64,000 bases of DNA, from contig NZ_CP036175.1 of assembly GCF_003261575.2 (NCBI RefSeq), positions 1,240,001 through 1,304,000 of the forward strand, written 5' to 3'. How positions within the stretch are numbered: position 1 is the stretch's first letter; the number at the start of each line of letters is the position of its first letter. The DNA is from Klebsiella huaxiensis (GTDB taxonomy: Bacteria; Pseudomonadota; Gammaproteobacteria; Enterobacterales; Enterobacteriaceae). A program made the translations under genes and the position numbers. Shown here piece by piece: positions 16,300-24,509 of this stretch. The notes below the pieces were generated by a model that worked only from the letters and a program-made list of their open reading frames with translations, had not been told where the DNA came from and made no database searches.

Positions 16300-18774
16300 A
16301 TGTCAGCAGAACTAAAAATAAAAATAAATGTAATCCTCTCTCAGATACTTTTCTTCTGCTGCACTTCTATGGCTTGTGCTTCCTCGGATGTAGAATTCAA
16401 TACCGACGTACTGGATGCTGCCGACCGTGGCAATATTGATTTAACCCGTTTTGCTACCGATAACTATGTTCCGCCCGGCGAATATCTCTTAGACATTAAA
16501 ATTAATGGCCAGGCAGTCGGGCAGCAAAAAGTTCGCTATCTGCCCTCTAAAGACCAGAAGCATACCCAGGCCTGTATTAACGGCGAAATCCTTTCAAGAT
16601 TAGCGTTGAAAGAGGAAGCACAACTGAAGGTTGCGCAGCCTTTTGCGGATTGCTATGACCTGCTCAGCCTTCCCGGCGCTACGCTCAGTAACTACGCTGG
16701 CGTGCTGGATATCACCGTTCCACAGGCGTGGATGAAATACAACGACCCGAACTGGGTGCCGCCAGAGCGCTGGGACCAGGGAATTGGTGGGTTCCTGCTA
16801 GACTACAGCCTGACCGGGCAATACACCCGGCAGCTTGATATGCATGAAGATTACAGTACCCTGAGCGGATATGGTCAGACCGGGGTCAACCTCGGAGGCT
16901 GGCGTTTACGCGGTGAGTATCAAACCAGTTACTATAGCTCAACGCACCAGTTCGATTTCGACATGAATCAGATCTACGCGTATCGTCCGTTGCCGATGCT
17001 GGCGGCAAAATTGACGGCAGGGGAGATCTACCTTGATTCTCAGGTCTTCGACACCGTGCGCTTTACCGGACTTAATCTCGCCAGCGACGAGCGTCAGTTG
17101 CCGCCAAATCTGCAAGGGTACGCGCCGGAAATTCGTGGCCTGGCCAAGACTAATGCCAAAGTGACGGTGAAGCAGAGCGGGCGCATTATTTATGAGACCA
17201 CGGTCCCTGCCGGGCCGTTTAATATCCAGGACCTGCGTAGTTCGGTGCGCGGTACGCTGGATGTACAGGTGGAAGAGCAGGATGGCTCCATTTCCACTTT
17301 CCAGGTCAACACCGCCAATATTCCTTATCTCACGCGTCCGGGCTATGTGCGTTATAACGTGGCGATCGGTGCGCCATCCCGTTACAGCCATAAAATTCAG
17401 GGACCGGGATTCGCTTCCGGCGACTTCTCCTGGGGGATAAGCAACGCCTGGTCGCTATATGGTGGGCTGCAAAGCGCGGGGGCTGAATATACTGCGGTTT
17501 CCGCTGGTATTGGTCGTGATTTAAGCGTTCTTGGCGCGCTCTCGCTGGATGCCACAGAATCTTATAGCCAGCAGTCGAATAAGAAACGACTTAAAGGCAC
17601 CTCATTTAAGCTGAGCTATGCGAAAACCTTCGACGAATATAACAGTTCAATTACCTTCGCCGGATATCGCTTTTCTCAGGAAGATTTCCGCTCTTTCTCG
17701 CAATATCTCAACGAGCGTTATGAGGGATATGACAGCCTTGGGCGCGAAAAAGAAGTTTATACCATTACCGGGAATAAAACGTTCTGGGCCGATGAGCCGG
17801 GCAAGGCAACCACTGTATTCCTGACCTATACCCACCAGAATTACTGGAATCGCAGTAGTCAGGATCGCTACGGCATCTCTTTAGGGCGTTCGTTTAACGT
17901 CGGTAATATTCGCGGGATCACCACCAATATTTCAGCATATCGTTCTGATTATGAAGGGCGTAAAGACGACTCGATCGCTATTTCGCTTTCTGTTCCGGTT
18001 GGCGATAGCAAATGGAGTGGTCTGGACGTGCAGACCAATAACGGCAAAACCAGCCCGATGCTCTCGTATACCGATAGCAGCGACTACAACAACCTGTGGC
18101 GACTGCGTGCAGGGGCGAGCCAGAGCGGTTATGCCAACGTCGACGGCTATTATCAGCGCCGCTCGCAGTATGCCGAAATCAACAGCAACGCCAGCTATCA
18201 GCAGGATCGCTATATCTCTCTGAGCAGCACTCTGCGCGGCGGCTTTACCGCCACCCGACACGGCGCGGCGATCCATAACAGCGGCGCGACGCTCAACACC
18301 GCTCGCGTGATGGTGAATACCAACGGCATCGGCGACGTCCCGCTAAATGACGGGAAATCAAGAACTAACAATTTCGGTATCGCCGTGATTCCGGACATCG
18401 TGAGCTACAACAGCTTTGATACCCGGGTTGATGTCGATGCGATGTCGGAATCGATTGAACCGGCAAAAGCCATCAGCACCGCCACGCTGACCGAAGGCGC
18501 TATTGGCTATCAGACCTTTGGCATGGCGAAGGGCGAGAAGATGATGGGCATCATTCGCCTGGCTGACGGTACCTATCCTCCGTTTGGCGCCGAGGTTATT
18601 AACGGCGATGGCGTTAGCGTGTCGATGATTATGGAAGGCGGACAGGGATGGCTGGCGGGCGTGAACCCACAAGAGGCGCTAAGCGTGATGTGGAGCGGGA
18701 AAAAGCAGTGTCAGATAACCATTCCGCCATCTATAGAGCGTCGTTCGACAGCCGCGCTATTGCCGTGTAAATGA
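16300..18774 (+). CDS. Outer-membrane fimbrial usher, operon 1
   Basis: An 824-residue usher: it receives chaperone-subunit complexes and secretes the fibre through the outer membrane. After a signal segment, the N-terminal periplasmic domain begins VEFNTDVLDAADRGNIDLTRF. The pore starts near WVPPERWDQGIGGFLLDYS, the plug region near DERQLPPNLQGYAPEIRG, and C-terminal domains carry GQGWLAG and a Cys-containing tail (KKQCQITIP...LLPCK). Length is normal and the frame unbroken. It is 25 bases from the chaperone gene. Confidence 0.96.
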   Translation: MSAELKIKINVILSQILFFCCTSMACASSDVEFNTDVLDAADRGNIDLTRFATDNYVPPGEYLLDIKINGQAVGQQKVRYLPSKDQKHTQACINGEILSRLALKEEAQLKVAQPFADCYDLLSLPGATLSNYAGVLDITVPQAWMKYNDPNWVPPERWDQGIGGFLLDYSLTGQYTRQLDMHEDYSTLSGYGQTGVNLGGWRLRGEYQTSYYSSTHQFDFDMNQIYAYRPLPMLAAKLTAGEIYLDSQVFDTVRFTGLNLASDERQLPPNLQGYAPEIRGLAKTNAKVTVKQSGRIIYETTVPAGPFNIQDLRSSVRGTLDVQVEEQDGSISTFQVNTANIPYLTRPGYVRYNVAIGAPSRYSHKIQGPGFASGDFSWGISNAWSLYGGLQSAGAEYTAVSAGIGRDLSVLGALSLDATESYSQQSNKKRLKGTSFKLSYAKTFDEYNSSITFAGYRFSQEDFRSFSQYLNERYEGYDSLGREKEVYTITGNKTFWADEPGKATTVFLTYTHQNYWNRSSQDRYGISLGRSFNVGNIRGITTNISAYRSDYEGRKDDSIAISLSVPVGDSKWSGLDVQTNNGKTSPMLSYTDSSDYNNLWRLRAGASQSGYANVDGYYQRRSQYAEINSNASYQQDRYISLSSTLRGGFTATRHGAAIHNSGATLNTARVMVNTNGIGDVPLNDGKSRTNNFGIAVIPDIVSYNSFDTRVDVDAMSESIEPAKAISTATLTEGAIGYQTFGMAKGEKMMGIIRLADGTYPPFGAEVINGDGVSVSMIMEGGQGWLAGVNPQEALSVMWSGKKQCQITIPPSIERRSTAALLPCK

Positions 18775-18799
18775 CAGTGACTGTAATAAAAGGCCAAAA

Positions 18800-19543
18800 A
18801 TGAGCATGACAAGTAACAAACTCTGCTGGATGGGCGCCCTGATGCTGACAGCGGTAAGCAGTACCGCTCAGGCGGGCGTTTCACTGGATCGCACTCGCTT
18901 GATTATCACCGGTAAAGATAGCTCGGCAAGCGCGAATTTGACCAACACCAGCCCGGATATTCCATTTCTGGCGCAGTCCTGGGTCGAGGACAGCAAAGGC
19001 AATAAAATCACCTCTCCGCTGGTGGTGCTGCCGCCTTTGCAGCGAATTAACGGCGGGCAAAAAGGCGTCGCGCGCGTGACCAAGACTGATGGCATTAATC
19101 AGCTGCCGCAGGATCGTGAAAGCCTGTTTTATTTAAGCGTGCGTGAAATTCCGCCTAAGCCAGATAAAGCGAATGTCCTGCAATTAGCGATGCAGTCGCG
19201 GATTAAATTATTTTTCCGCCCAACCGCCATTATCCCAAAAAGCAAAAGCGAGATTTGGCAGGATCAGGTCGTCTTTCAAAAAAGCGGCAATAAAATGAGC
19301 GCGCAAAACCCGACGCCTTATTACATCACCATTATTAGCCTGTCGCGGACGAAGGGTGAAAAAATAACGAAATTTCCTGGAATAATGATTGCACCGAAAT
19401 CCAGTCTGGAATTCAGCGTAACAGATGGCGGAATCAGTGATTTTTCCATGATGTACGTGAATGACTATGGCGGCCATCCGGAACTGAAATATCGCTGTGC
19501 GGGAAATACCTGTAAAGCTCTGCCGCCGTCGCAGCAAGGGTAA
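18800..19543 (+). CDS. Periplasmic fimbrial chaperone, operon 1
   Basis: A 247-residue PapD-like chaperone. Signal peptide ends near SSTAQAG. The mature part starts VSLDRTRLIITGKD, where the arginine begins the subunit-binding cleft, and holds the conserved LAQSWVEDSKGN and PQDRESLFYLSVREIPPKP, followed by the MQSRIKLFFRP strand with the second cleft lysine. It caps pilin subunits by donor-strand complementation and delivers them to the usher encoded just upstream. Confidence 0.95.
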   Translation: MSMTSNKLCWMGALMLTAVSSTAQAGVSLDRTRLIITGKDSSASANLTNTSPDIPFLAQSWVEDSKGNKITSPLVVLPPLQRINGGQKGVARVTKTDGINQLPQDRESLFYLSVREIPPKPDKANVLQLAMQSRIKLFFRPTAIIPKSKSEIWQDQVVFQKSGNKMSAQNPTPYYITIISLSRTKGEKITKFPGIMIAPKSSLEFSVTDGGISDFSMMYVNDYGGHPELKYRCAGNTCKALPPSQQG

Positions 19544-19557
19544 TTGAGAGGAACCTG

Positions 19558-20190
19558 ATGATGAAAACGCGTTTATCGCTATTCGCACTGTTTGTATTCG
19601 GTCTCAGCATGCCAGCGCTGGCCGACGCTGATATTCCGCTACAGCCGCAGCACTATAACCAGGATCATCAGGGGGAAGATGGCGGTAACGTGATATTTCA
19701 GGGCTCCGTTTACGCCTCGCCGTGCGTCCTTGCCCCGCAGAGCCGTCTGCAAATCATCGAACTGGGCGAAATTAGCGCCCGCCGTTTTCATCAGGCGGGC
19801 GATCGTAGCCAGCCGGTACTGGTACGCGTTGAACTGCGAGATTGCCTGAAAGGGGCGTCACAGGCGCGAGACAGCATCGCATCAAGGACTACGGGAAATA
19901 GCAAGCACCTCTATACCACTGGCGAGCAGGCGGTACAGATGACGTTTATCGGCGAGTCGGACGAGAATAATCGTCAACTGTTACGCCTGACTGGCAGCAC
20001 CTCCGGAGCCGGTATTCGCCTGCTGGATATCAAAGAGCGCGCGCTGGATATCAATCAAACCCAGCCGCCGTTTATTGTGAAAACCGGCGACAGCAGCCTG
20101 ACGTTTATTGCGGTACTGGAGTCTACCGGGCGAAACGTGACCGCCGGTAATTTTAGCGGACTGCTGCGTTTAAAAATGGAGTATCTGTAA
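19558..20190 (+). CDS. Minor fimbrial subunit, operon 1 (second)
   Basis: A 210-residue pilin-like protein with signal peptide ending PALA. The mature protein opens with a His/Gln/Asp-rich stretch (LQPQHYNQDHQGEDGG) before the pilin strand VIFQGSVYASPCVLAP; the second cysteine is in ELRDCLKGA. It ends LLRLKMEYL, a chaperone-recognition end. The extra N-terminal stretch is longer than in a plain pilin. It abuts the adhesin gene (stop and start overlap), which suggests an adaptor near the tip. Confidence 0.82.
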   Translation: MMKTRLSLFALFVFGLSMPALADADIPLQPQHYNQDHQGEDGGNVIFQGSVYASPCVLAPQSRLQIIELGEISARRFHQAGDRSQPVLVRVELRDCLKGASQARDSIASRTTGNSKHLYTTGEQAVQMTFIGESDENNRQLLRLTGSTSGAGIRLLDIKERALDINQTQPPFIVKTGDSSLTFIAVLESTGRNVTAGNFSGLLRLKMEYL

Positions 20191-21242
20191 TGGCTGCTAT
20201 GGTTATCTGGCGTAAAACCCGCGTCGCTATTTTGCTATGCGGTGGCCTGCTGTCCTGGGAAACCGCAGCGGCAGTTGAAGGGGAAATTACGCCGGTTGGC
20301 GGACCTAAAATGTATAATATTGACGTCGCCAACCAGGATATTACCAACAACAGTATCGGGGCGACCATTCCTTATACTTTTGCATTAGGCGGCCAATACT
20401 CTGGCGTAGCCAGCTGCACTATCGCCATGGAAAATCAGGCCATCTATTATTCTGCTACTGCCTCGTTACTTCAGCAGGGTAGTTCGGCGGGATATTTAAA
20501 ACTCAATGATTATATGGATGTGAAAATTGAAATTTACATCCGCGGCCAACGAATGGCGTATCTTCCTGTGCCTTTTAATAATGAATCGAACGATGCATTT
20601 CAGAACAAATGCGTGCCACCAACCACTCAGTTTAATAACTTTGAATCCGGCGCTCAGGGGCGGGTGACGTTTATGATCACCAAGCCGATTGTTAACGGCG
20701 TAAACCTGTTGGGTACCGAAATAGCTAAACTTTACGGTCGCCTGGGCAATTACAGCGCCGGTATGGGGACCACGCCCATGTCGATTGTCTCAATTAACTC
20801 TGGAGTTATTACTGTTCCGGACAAATGTATCGTCAACTCCGGCTCGCCGATCACTGTTGATTTTAACACTATCCCCAGCTCTGGTTCACAGCTTAACGGC
20901 AACAACTACAGCCAGTCCGTGCCGATTCAGGTGAAGTGTGAAGGGGGAAGTTTTGCGACCGGTAACTTGAATATTCGCCTGGGAATTCAGCAGGCTAATA
21001 CCGCCAGTTTTAATAGCGATTATTTAGGTACCACCGGGGCCGTCGACCGCTCCAACCTTGGCATTATCTTGAAGGATTCCGGCGGCAATTTAGTGGCCGC
21101 GAATAAGTTTTATGACGTCCCGGGTTTTAATAATAACCAGGGAACCTGGAATCTGACCGCCGCACCGATTGCCAATGCCGGGACCAACGTACTTGAAGGG
21201 GATTTCCAGGCATCGGCCACCGTGGTCGCTGAGTTTCAGTAA
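20190..21242 (+). CDS. Two-domain tip adhesin candidate, operon 1
   Basis: A 350-residue protein, about twice pilin length. After a signal segment (VAILLCGGLLSWETAAA) come about 190 residues without pilin motifs, with several cysteines (ASCTIAME, NKCVPPTTQ), then a C-terminal pilin domain starting VITVPDKCIVNSGSPITVDFN and ending QASATVVAEFQ. A non-pilin receptor-binding domain joined to a pilin domain is the layout of FimH- or MrpH-type adhesins. The receptor cannot be predicted. Its ATG overlaps the previous stop; ATG 20199 is an alternative start. Confidence 0.85.
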   Translation: MAAMVIWRKTRVAILLCGGLLSWETAAAVEGEITPVGGPKMYNIDVANQDITNNSIGATIPYTFALGGQYSGVASCTIAMENQAIYYSATASLLQQGSSAGYLKLNDYMDVKIEIYIRGQRMAYLPVPFNNESNDAFQNKCVPPTTQFNNFESGAQGRVTFMITKPIVNGVNLLGTEIAKLYGRLGNYSAGMGTTPMSIVSINSGVITVPDKCIVNSGSPITVDFNTIPSSGSQLNGNNYSQSVPIQVKCEGGSFATGNLNIRLGIQQANTASFNSDYLGTTGAVDRSNLGIILKDSGGNLVAANKFYDVPGFNNNQGTWNLTAAPIANAGTNVLEGDFQASATVVAEFQ

Positions 21243-21251
21243 GGGGACAGC

Positions 21252-21800
21252 ATGCGTCAATTAATCGCATCAATGATACTCATATGTTCGCTACCGGCAG
21301 TCACCCCGGCGCATGCCATCGGAGAGCTGATCGGCGGCGATTTAAACTTCAAGGGAACCGTCGTTGCCCAGGGCTGCAGTATCGTGCCTTCGTCAAAAAA
21401 CATCGCCGTGGATTTTGGCCAAATTTCAACCCGCTCGCTGTACGCCGAAGGGAAATCTCAGCCCAAAGCGTTTGTTATTGAGCTACAGGATTGCAGTACC
21501 GATGTCTTTAATTCCGTCACTGTGACCTTTAGCGGGACGGAAAATGCCAATATGAGCGATCGCCTGGCGATTACGCCGGTAGCGCCCAATTCCGCCAGCG
21601 GGATTGGTATTGGCTTTGAAGAGAGTAATGGTACGGCTATTTCACTGAATACGCCGACTACCGCGGTTGCCATTTCCGATGCCACCATGCAGTTAAATTT
21701 TAAAGCTTTTGTGGAAGGGGAACCGGATGCCTTGAGTAACGAAACCTTGCAAACCGGTGCCTTTCAGGCCACGGCAAATTACACCCTAAACTACCAGTAG
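21252..21800 (+). CDS. Fimbrial subunit, operon 1 (third minor)
   Basis: A 182-residue pilin. Signal peptide ends PAHA; the mature part has DLNFKGTVVAQGCSIVP with the first cysteine, ELQDCSTD with the second, and the end TGAFQATANYTLNYQ with the penultimate tyrosine. It is close in shape to the major pilin but sits at the operon end, so a terminator or adaptor subunit is likely. It starts ten bases after the adhesin stop. Confidence 0.86.
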   Translation: MRQLIASMILICSLPAVTPAHAIGELIGGDLNFKGTVVAQGCSIVPSSKNIAVDFGQISTRSLYAEGKSQPKAFVIELQDCSTDVFNSVTVTFSGTENANMSDRLAITPVAPNSASGIGIGFEESNGTAISLNTPTTAVAISDATMQLNFKAFVEGEPDALSNETLQTGAFQATANYTLNYQ

Positions 21801-21822
21801 AACCGATCAAGGATGATTAAAA

Positions 21823-22494
21823 ATGAGCCGCCATTTCTTTCTCTACGATAAAAATATTTTTTTCTCTGAAGGTGTGCGTTCCGCGGTTGCCGATCTTACT
21901 GCCCGCGAGCCGGACTGCTCTTTCTCAAAGATCGAACATTTTTCGCAACTGGTTAGCACGCTGCGTTCACCAAAAAAGAGAGATGAGCTGCATTGGATCC
22001 TCTGTGATGTCGACAGCTTACCGGATGAACGCTTTAATGCGTTGTATACCATTAAAGAACATTATTGCCGGGAAAATCAGCAACTGGTTATTCTGTTAGA
22101 TAGCAATAATCTCGCTCTCTTTTTTGCACTGCATTCGCTTCTCCCGGAAGCCAGTTGGTTATTAAAGAATGAATCACTGAGCAACTTTTCTAGCTTTATC
22201 GAAGATTCTCAGGCACTAGTAGCAAAAAAAATATTCTTTAGCCGTTCGTTGATTAACTACACACGGCAAAAATGGTTGGCAAGAGATTTTAATAACAGCA
22301 TCTCCAGCGATGACTGGTGGTTGATGGAAGAAATATTCAAAGGAAAATCGCTTTCGCAAATTTCCTCTGAGCAACAAATTGATGTTCGTCGCTTAAGCCG
22401 CAGTAAACGAGGGCTGATGAAAAAATTAAACGCCAAAAATAACGTTGAGCTGTTTAACATTTTCAAGTGTATCGTCGCCACGCCTTGCATATAG
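21823..22494 (+). CDS. LuxR-type (HTH) regulator linked to fimbrial operon 1
   Basis: A 223-residue protein whose last 60 residues form a LuxR-type helix-turn-helix (DWWLMEEIFKGKSLSQISSEQQIDVRRLSRSK). The N-terminal 150 residues resemble a degenerate receiver-like domain (FFLYDKNIFFSEGVRSAV at the start), with no clear phospho-acceptor pattern. Regulators of this kind are common next to enterobacterial chaperone-usher operons. The gene is the last of operon 1 and is only 103 bases from the peptide gene at 22598, so it could also act on that cluster. A second protein of the same kind lies in fimbrial operon 2. Confidence 0.8.
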   Translation: MSRHFFLYDKNIFFSEGVRSAVADLTAREPDCSFSKIEHFSQLVSTLRSPKKRDELHWILCDVDSLPDERFNALYTIKEHYCRENQQLVILLDSNNLALFFALHSLLPEASWLLKNESLSNFSSFIEDSQALVAKKIFFSRSLINYTRQKWLARDFNNSISSDDWWLMEEIFKGKSLSQISSEQQIDVRRLSRSKRGLMKKLNAKNNVELFNIFKCIVATPCI

Positions 22495-22597
22495 CAGCGT
22501 GCAACGTATGACATCGACAAAATTACTGGCAGGTATCTAAGCCAGTAGGTAAGTGTAAGAAAATACATTTCAATATAAATAGTTAAGGAACTAACAA

Positions 22598-22807
22598 ATG
22601 CAAAAATTAAGCATGATTGAAGCAGCGGGTATTATTGGCGGGACCTGTAAGGAAACTTGCACCAGCTCTTACGAAACTGTGGTTGTTGGTGGTGTTTCTT
22701 CTTGTAAAGAAGTGACCACCTGCACGGATAAGCACGGCAACTCAACCGTTAGCATGAAAGATGCTGCTGATGGTATGTGCGTAGTACCGAACCGCATCCG
22801 TCAGTAA
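22598..22807 (+). CDS. Cysteine-rich double-glycine-leader peptide (DUF4762-like precursor)
   Basis: A 69-residue peptide. Residues 1-15, MQKLSMIEAAGIIGG, fit the double-glycine leader pattern L-S-x-x-E...I-x-G-G cut by C39 peptidases. Cleavage after G15 would leave 54 residues with five cysteines at 17, 21, 36, 42 and 61 and a basic end (PNRIRQ). It resembles, from memory, the small DUF4762 proteins of enterobacteria, which have no settled function. A good ribosome site (TTAAGGAACTAACAA) precedes the ATG and a terminator hairpin follows. A C39 exporter and a DsbA-like protein are encoded downstream, which supports secretion and disulfide formation. A second Gly-Gly (31-32) could be an alternative cut. 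Confidence 0.82.
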   Translation: MQKLSMIEAAGIIGGTCKETCTSSYETVVVGGVSSCKEVTTCTDKHGNSTVSMKDAADGMCVVPNRIRQ

Positions 22808-22820
22808 TTTCTGCAGTGGT

Positions 22821-22850
22821 ATATGGAGGGGAAACCCTCCATATATTTTT
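22821..22850 (+). terminator. Hairpin with T-run after the peptide gene (attenuator)
   Basis: ATATGGAGGG (22821-22830) and CCCTCCATAT (22835-22844) form a perfect 10-bp stem over a GAAA tetraloop, followed by ATTTTT. It lies between the peptide gene and the downstream ten-gene block, with no obvious new promoter in the 28 bases that remain. Partial readthrough would give much precursor and little enzyme, as in many RiPP operons. Confidence 0.88.
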
Positions 22851-22878
22851 ACGCCTTTTTCGCGAGCCTGGTATCGAA

Positions 22879-23547
22879 ATGAAAATAAAACCTATTACCG
22901 CTGTTGGCTACACGTTTCTGGTGGCGTTAATTTCGTCGCTGATGACTGTTTTGTGTTATCACATCTTTGTATTTAATACTTTTTCATTCGATAGCAGTAA
23001 GCCTTCGGCGCTACGGAAAATTGACGATGGAATTATTGCCAGTAGCCCAATAAAACATGAGAGCAGTATTATTGAAGTACTGTCCTATGGCTGCCACTAC
23101 TGCGCGTCGAATGAGGAAGATATCGAAAAATTTGCCGCCACCTTACCGGCAGATAGCACCTTCGAAGTTATCCATATTACCGCTGAAAGAAATGGTCTGG
23201 CAGTTTATGCACCGGTTTTTGCGACGCTTGAAGTGATGGGCCTTGAGCGTCAGACGCGCGACTCGGCATTTAACGCGGTAATGGTTCGCGGTATTAATTT
23301 AGCTGATGATGAAGCGCTGAATACCTGGCTGAAAAAGAACGATATTGATGTGGCGAAATATCATCAGGTACGCCAAAGCAAAGCCGTTGCCGAGCGGCTG
23401 GAATATATGGCGGAAATCACCGAGCTCTATGACATTAACGCGACGCCGTTGTTTATTGTTAATAAAAAATACGTCGTGGCGAAGGATCGTCAATTTCCTG
23501 AATTTGCCGACTATATGCGTCAGCTGTTAGCTCAGGACAAGGAGTAA
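22879..23547 (+). CDS. Membrane-anchored DsbA-like thiol oxidoreductase
   Basis: A 222-residue protein. One N-terminal membrane segment (about residues 8-32) would anchor it facing the periplasm. A thioredoxin-fold domain follows with the active-site Cys-His-Tyr-Cys at 72-75 (SYGCHYCASNEE) and the cis-proline P190 in NATPLFIVN. DsbA itself has Cys-Pro-His-Cys and is soluble, so this is a distinct, anchored member. ATG 22879 was chosen since upstream sequence is the hairpin. It starts the ten-gene block and ends two bases before the next gene. Oxidising the cysteines of the neighbouring peptide is the natural guess. Confidence 0.87.
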   Translation: MKIKPITAVGYTFLVALISSLMTVLCYHIFVFNTFSFDSSKPSALRKIDDGIIASSPIKHESSIIEVLSYGCHYCASNEEDIEKFAATLPADSTFEVIHITAERNGLAVYAPVFATLEVMGLERQTRDSAFNAVMVRGINLADDEALNTWLKKNDIDVAKYHQVRQSKAVAERLEYMAEITELYDINATPLFIVNKKYVVAKDRQFPEFADYMRQLLAQDKE

Positions 23548-23549
23548 GC

Positions 23550-24500
23550 GTGACGCGCTTTCTGATCGTCTGGGGCGTCTTCAGCGTAAGAAAATGGTCC
23601 GCGCAGCTTGCCTGGCGACACCGTCCTTTTGCCGCCTACGGGCAAAAGGCGGTGCGGGCAGTGATGCCTTATACCCCTATGTCGCTGTTGTTGCCAACCG
23701 TTCGCGCGCTGTGCACGCTGCGGCTGTTGGGCAGACAATATCGCGGGCGTACCGCCGTGGCGACGCAGAACTATCGCTGCCTGACCGATGGCGATGGGCG
23801 AGTTGACGCCGCGTGGATCGCCATGCGCCGCCAACTGCTGGAGATGGGCGCGACCTGGGGTCAGCACCCGGCAACGTTGCGCCAGATGCAGGCGTGTACG
23901 CAAGAGCTTAATGCGGTGGTTGCGCCACTGGTGGCGCAAAAGACGCCGGTGGTCCTCGCGCCGCTGCACTGCGTTTCCGATATTTTAGCCGCGATGGTCG
24001 GGGCCGGCGTGACGCCGGGCAAAGCCAGCGTGGTGGTCTCGTCCAGCGCGGAAAGCTACACCGTCGCCAGCCGCGCAATGGGCGGCGTCGCGCTCTCTTA
24101 CTGCTCCATCCACCAGGATAATACATCGCTGGCCAGCGAGCTGATGGCGCTAATGACTAACGTCTCTGAAGGGCGGGAAAATATGATTATTTTCCCCGAT
24201 ATTCCAGCCGATTACACCGTTCAGACCCATGAAGCACAGTCCGGGAAAATAAGCTGTCGGCTATTTGGCCGTCCGGCAAAACTACACAACGGCGTACAGC
24301 GGTTTTCGCGCATCGTGTCGGCGCAGGTGGTTTTTTATCACCTCTATTATCAGCAAGGGATAAAAATAAAAATCTATTCCCCGCTGTCGCCAAAAGAGGT
24401 CGCGGCAACGTTGCCGACGATTATTGAAAATACCCTGCGTGATTATCCGCAGGATTGGCTTTTGTGGCACAGCCATTCGCTCTATTTTATTAATCACTGA
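23550..24500 (+). CDS. LpxL/HtrB-like acyltransferase family protein
   Basis: A 316-residue protein that I place in the LpxL-like lysophospholipid acyltransferase superfamily. It has an N-terminal hydrophobic region, VVLAPLHCVSDILAAMV around residue 140 in the position of the catalytic block, a FPDIPADY block, and LFGRPAKLHNGVQRFSR matching the FFG-x-x-A...G...L-A block of LpxL. The expected catalytic H-x4-D/E appears here as H140-x3-D144, so either the spacing is unusual or the active residue differs. Start is GTG 23550, with AAGGAG seven bases before it. It lies two bases after the DsbA-like gene and nine before the exporter gene. Likely acyl donor: the cluster's own acyl carrier protein. 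Confidence 0.72.
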   Translation: MTRFLIVWGVFSVRKWSAQLAWRHRPFAAYGQKAVRAVMPYTPMSLLLPTVRALCTLRLLGRQYRGRTAVATQNYRCLTDGDGRVDAAWIAMRRQLLEMGATWGQHPATLRQMQACTQELNAVVAPLVAQKTPVVLAPLHCVSDILAAMVGAGVTPGKASVVVSSSAESYTVASRAMGGVALSYCSIHQDNTSLASELMALMTNVSEGRENMIIFPDIPADYTVQTHEAQSGKISCRLFGRPAKLHNGVQRFSRIVSAQVVFYHLYYQQGIKIKIYSPLSPKEVAATLPTIIENTLRDYPQDWLLWHSHSLYFINH

Positions 24501-24509
24501 TACATCATA

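Noticed and set aside
22495..22597. A second small peptide gene between the LuxR-type gene and the peptide precursor
   Set aside because: No frame with a start and a double-glycine leader was seen.
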